DNA from: Anaerolineae bacterium
GTDB lineage: Bacteria > Chloroflexota > Anaerolineae > Aggregatilineales > Phototrophicaceae
Direction: 5' to 3'
DNA: 33,865 bases
Assembly: GCA_025454525.1 (NCBI GenBank)
Contig: JALOOG010000098.1
Coordinates: 1 to 33,865, forward strand
Below, one piece after another: positions 31,885 through 33,865 of this stretch. The translations under genes were made by a program, and so were the position numbers. The notes under the pieces were generated by a model. It saw only the letters and a program-made list of their open reading frames with translations, did not search any database and was not told where the DNA came from. Positions within the stretch are counted from its first letter, which is position 1. Each line of letters opens with the position of its first letter.

Positions 31885-32268
31885 TTAATTCTCCGGAGTC
31901 TCTCGTTTCTGAGTGATAGTGGCGATATTTGTATAAGGGATACAAGAACGGTAATCAACACCCATCCCAGCTATGTTGAAACACACGAAATCACTTCCAA
32001 TCGTATCAATGGTTATAGAGGTGTCAGCGGTAATAGTGTAACCGGTCATTTGATTGGTGATTGGATAGAGAAATTCGATCATCCACTCACCTTCAGGATC
32101 ACTTGCCAATTCTTGTGATGTTTGCAAGAAGATGCCCTGAATAGTGGTGGGTATCTCTTGAGTATGGGCTGTATGGGCTAGATTCAACAGTGTTATCAAG
32201 AACATGACCAGACAGAGAATACTTCCGCTAACTGTTTGCCACACCGTTTTACCCACATTGCGCGCCAT
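31885..32268 (-). CDS. Small anchored two-Cys paralogue (type B3)
   Basis: A 127-residue protein starting at ATG 32268 (MARNVGKTVWQTVSGSIL), overlapping the end of the large stalk gene by 20 bases; the longer reading runs back through that gene. It has a hydrophobic segment (about 13-33), a helix with TTIQGIFLQTSQEL, and the end IGSDFVCFNIAGMGVDYRSC plus IPYTNIATI, followed by a divergent tail. It is the most divergent type B member. Function unknown; the overlap implies co-translation with the large protein. Confidence 0.8.
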   Translation of the reverse strand: MARNVGKTVWQTVSGSILCLVMFLITLLNLAHTAHTQEIPTTIQGIFLQTSQELASDPEGEWMIEFLYPITNQMTGYTITADTSITIDTIGSDFVCFNIAGMGVDYRSCIPYTNIATITQKRETPEN

Positions 32269-33865
32269 AACCCGATTCCTCCTCATTAAACATTTTTTCG
32301 GCAGTCCACATTTCAAACACATTTCTTCCTATGTCTACCCAATAATGGGTTAATCTTGCACATGAATCCTCTTCTTTACCCGGCTCACAACTAAACTTAG
32401 CCCCATTGCTGTCAGGATCAGTAAAGGGTCTCTCAATGTGCGTCGGATTTCCACGCATCAATTCATATTTTGGACCAGAGGTACGATTCGGATCTTCCAA
32501 TGGACACTGATATCTTAACCAAGCATTGGTGATAGAAACATCACCGATGACCACCGCTTTGATCGCATTCGGTGCGTTGAATACATACTTTACCGAATAT
32601 TCGTCATCTGCTCTAAATTGGTCACTCCGTGTTGCGTGGATCGAGACTTCAAAGCGCACGCTAATATCTGCTGCAATTTGAGCGAGGGTGGGATCATTCG
32701 CAATCCGTGGATAAACATCGTCTCCAAACAAGGTCAGCGGTTCACCCGTCGTACAGAAACTTTCAACCATGATGGAGGCAATATCATTCATCCGTGGGAT
32801 ATTGGGATTAGTCGGTAAATTTTCAGGAGGGGTACTCCCGAATGTTCCCAAGGCGATCCAATTTCCAGTCCCCCTAAACGTATTCACTTGAATGAGCATT
32901 AAGGCTGCCACCACCACATCATCGTTAGCCAGATAGCTGCCACCGTCGGTTTCAGCATTAGCAGTGGCTGCTAACACGTTAACCCCGTTGCGATCGCGCA
33001 TGGAGCAAGGAATGAGCGTGGCCTCAGGATTAGGGGTATTGCTAGGAGTCCGGGATGGAGTCAGCGACGGAGTGAGCGTCATCAGCGGACGCGCAGTCGG
33101 TGACGGGGTGCAAACCACATAATCACCCGCGCCATACATACAATACCGCCCATCTTCAGTTGGAGTCGGCTGATCACAATTGCTACCTGTGACCATTTCA
33201 CAGGTTGGCGAGGTGGGTTTGGGAATTACTTCACCTCTAGGCGTGGGAGTGCGCGTTGGGGTAAAAGTCGCTGTCCAAAAACCGGGGCCACATACGTCCG
33301 GGGCATGGTCTACTCCGGCGATACATTGCGTCGGCGGGATCGGGGTGCGACTTGGCGTGAGCGAGGCGGTGGGAGACGGCGTGCGAGTCAGCGTGCGGGT
33401 TGGGGTACGACTCGGCGTGCGGGTATGCGTCCGCGTTGGGGTTTGTGTCCAAAAGCCCGGCCCGCAATTTTCAGGCGATTCGCCGGAAGCGATACATTGG
33501 GTCGGTGGGATCGGAGTATTCGTCGGGCGGGGGGTGTTGGTGCGAAACGGCGTGGCCGTGCCGATGCAACCGGACTCCGGACAGATCAAACGCGGTGCGA
33601 TTTGGATGCGTTGACGCGGGCCGCGGAGTTGCGTATCGGGTGTGAGCGCCACCACAAACCAGACATAACGCCGTTCGGGACGCAAACGCGGAAAATCGGG
33701 AATCGTGGCGGTGTCGATGCGGCAAACGCCGTCCAAGCAGATCTCATGGGCCTTGAAACGTCCGTTATAGAGGATGTTCCCATGGCGACGGAGGATCAAG
33801 CGGTAGCGTGTGGCATCGGGATGCGCGTTCCAAGTGAACACGGGACGCGGGGCGACATTTTGCGC
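32249..33865 (-). CDS. Large Thr/Pro-rich stalk protein with distinct C-terminal domain (5' end outside the window)
   Basis: At least 538 residues; the frame is open to the right edge, so the signal peptide lies beyond it. The N-terminal beta domain (PVFTWNAHPDATRYRLILRR ... PERRYVWFVVALTP) looks Fn3-like and ends with PESGCIGTATP. A Thr/Pro/Arg-rich stalk follows, interrupted by two IPPTQCIA...CGPGFWT motifs whose Cys could pair. The C-terminal 250 residues (from about MRDRNGVNVLAATAN) are unrecognised, ending RLTHYWVDIGRNVFEMWTAE and GYGAQCG. Its C-terminal domain differs from that of the 28356-30071 protein except for the short FEMWTA/FEMYTA end. Probably a surface protein. It is followed, overlapping, by the B3-A4 pair. 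Confidence 0.75.
   Translation of the reverse strand, partial: AQNVAPRPVFTWNAHPDATRYRLILRRHGNILYNGRFKAHEICLDGVCRIDTATIPDFPRLRPERRYVWFVVALTPDTQLRGPRQRIQIAPRLICPESGCIGTATPFRTNTPRPTNTPIPPTQCIASGESPENCGPGFWTQTPTRTHTRTPSRTPTRTLTRTPSPTASLTPSRTPIPPTQCIAGVDHAPDVCGPGFWTATFTPTRTPTPRGEVIPKPTSPTCEMVTGSNCDQPTPTEDGRYCMYGAGDYVVCTPSPTARPLMTLTPSLTPSRTPSNTPNPEATLIPCSMRDRNGVNVLAATANAETDGGSYLANDDVVVAALMLIQVNTFRGTGNWIALGTFGSTPPENLPTNPNIPRMNDIASIMVESFCTTGEPLTLFGDDVYPRIANDPTLAQIAADISVRFEVSIHATRSDQFRADDEYSVKYVFNAPNAIKAVVIGDVSITNAWLRYQCPLEDPNRTSGPKYELMRGNPTHIERPFTDPDSNGAKFSCEPGKEEDSCARLTHYWVDIGRNVFEMWTAEKMFNEEESGYGAQCG

Noticed and set aside
33180-33645. Gly/Val-rich open frames on the plus strand
   Set aside because: Same explanation: antisense of the second stalk region.

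Overview
The window looks like a bacterial chromosome segment, most likely from Chloroflexota (Anaerolineae-like). That placement is an inference. It rests on Thr/Pro-rich stalk proteins, pre-peptidase C-terminal-type (PPC-like) repeat proteins, a receiver-GAF-cyclase protein, a large PAS/GAF histidine kinase, and a strong excess of GATC in the housekeeping-type genes. No rRNA, tRNA or other marker gene is present to fix the taxonomy.

Left end (1-5.8 kb): a decayed transposase, an intergenic repeat, an L,D-transpeptidase, RsmI, a BsmA-type 2OG-Fe(II) dioxygenase, a YciE/YciF-type ferritin-like protein and a receiver-GAF-adenylate cyclase.

CRISPR region (5.9-15.0 kb): a complete type III-A (Csm) effector operon, ordered CARF-HTH regulator, cas10 (HD and GGDD both intact), csm2, csm3 (catalytic Asp kept), csm4, csm5, a CARF-HEPN ribonuclease (Csm6-like) and cas6. 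The genes are tightly packed. A good promoter and an inverted repeat precede the first gene, and a second promoter candidate precedes cas10. There is no cas1/cas2 and no CRISPR array, so crRNAs must come from elsewhere. Expected logic: Cas6 matures crRNA; the Csm complex binds and cuts target RNA; Cas10 makes cyclic oligoadenylate; Csm6 is activated. The leading CARF protein may sense the same messenger and regulate transcription or degrade the messenger.

Decay zone (15.0-17.2 kb): a broken MmeI-like DNA methyltransferase 3' end, present a second time 1.5 kb further on. The two copies bracket an AT-rich insert that carries a small anchored protein and a secreted-protein gene inactivated by a codon-2 stop and a 10-bp tandem duplication.

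Middle (17.2-24.3 kb): a solitary HK97-type phage portal gene with its own terminator, the PAS/GAF histidine kinase, a secreted PPC-like repeat protein, a second phage-type structural gene and a YhhN-family membrane protein.

Right end (24.6-33.9 kb): an all-minus-strand array of secreted or surface genes built from repeated modules. There are two large proteins with a shared N-terminal domain, a Thr/Pro-rich stalk and different C-terminal domains; one orphan C-terminal fragment; seven small membrane-anchored paralogues with a conserved two-Cys motif; and two secreted proteins that may be beta-propellers. Hairpins of one sequence family close three transcription units. The modular layout (variable C-terminus, small paralogues next to it, displaced C-terminus plus small gene) is the least explained part of the window.
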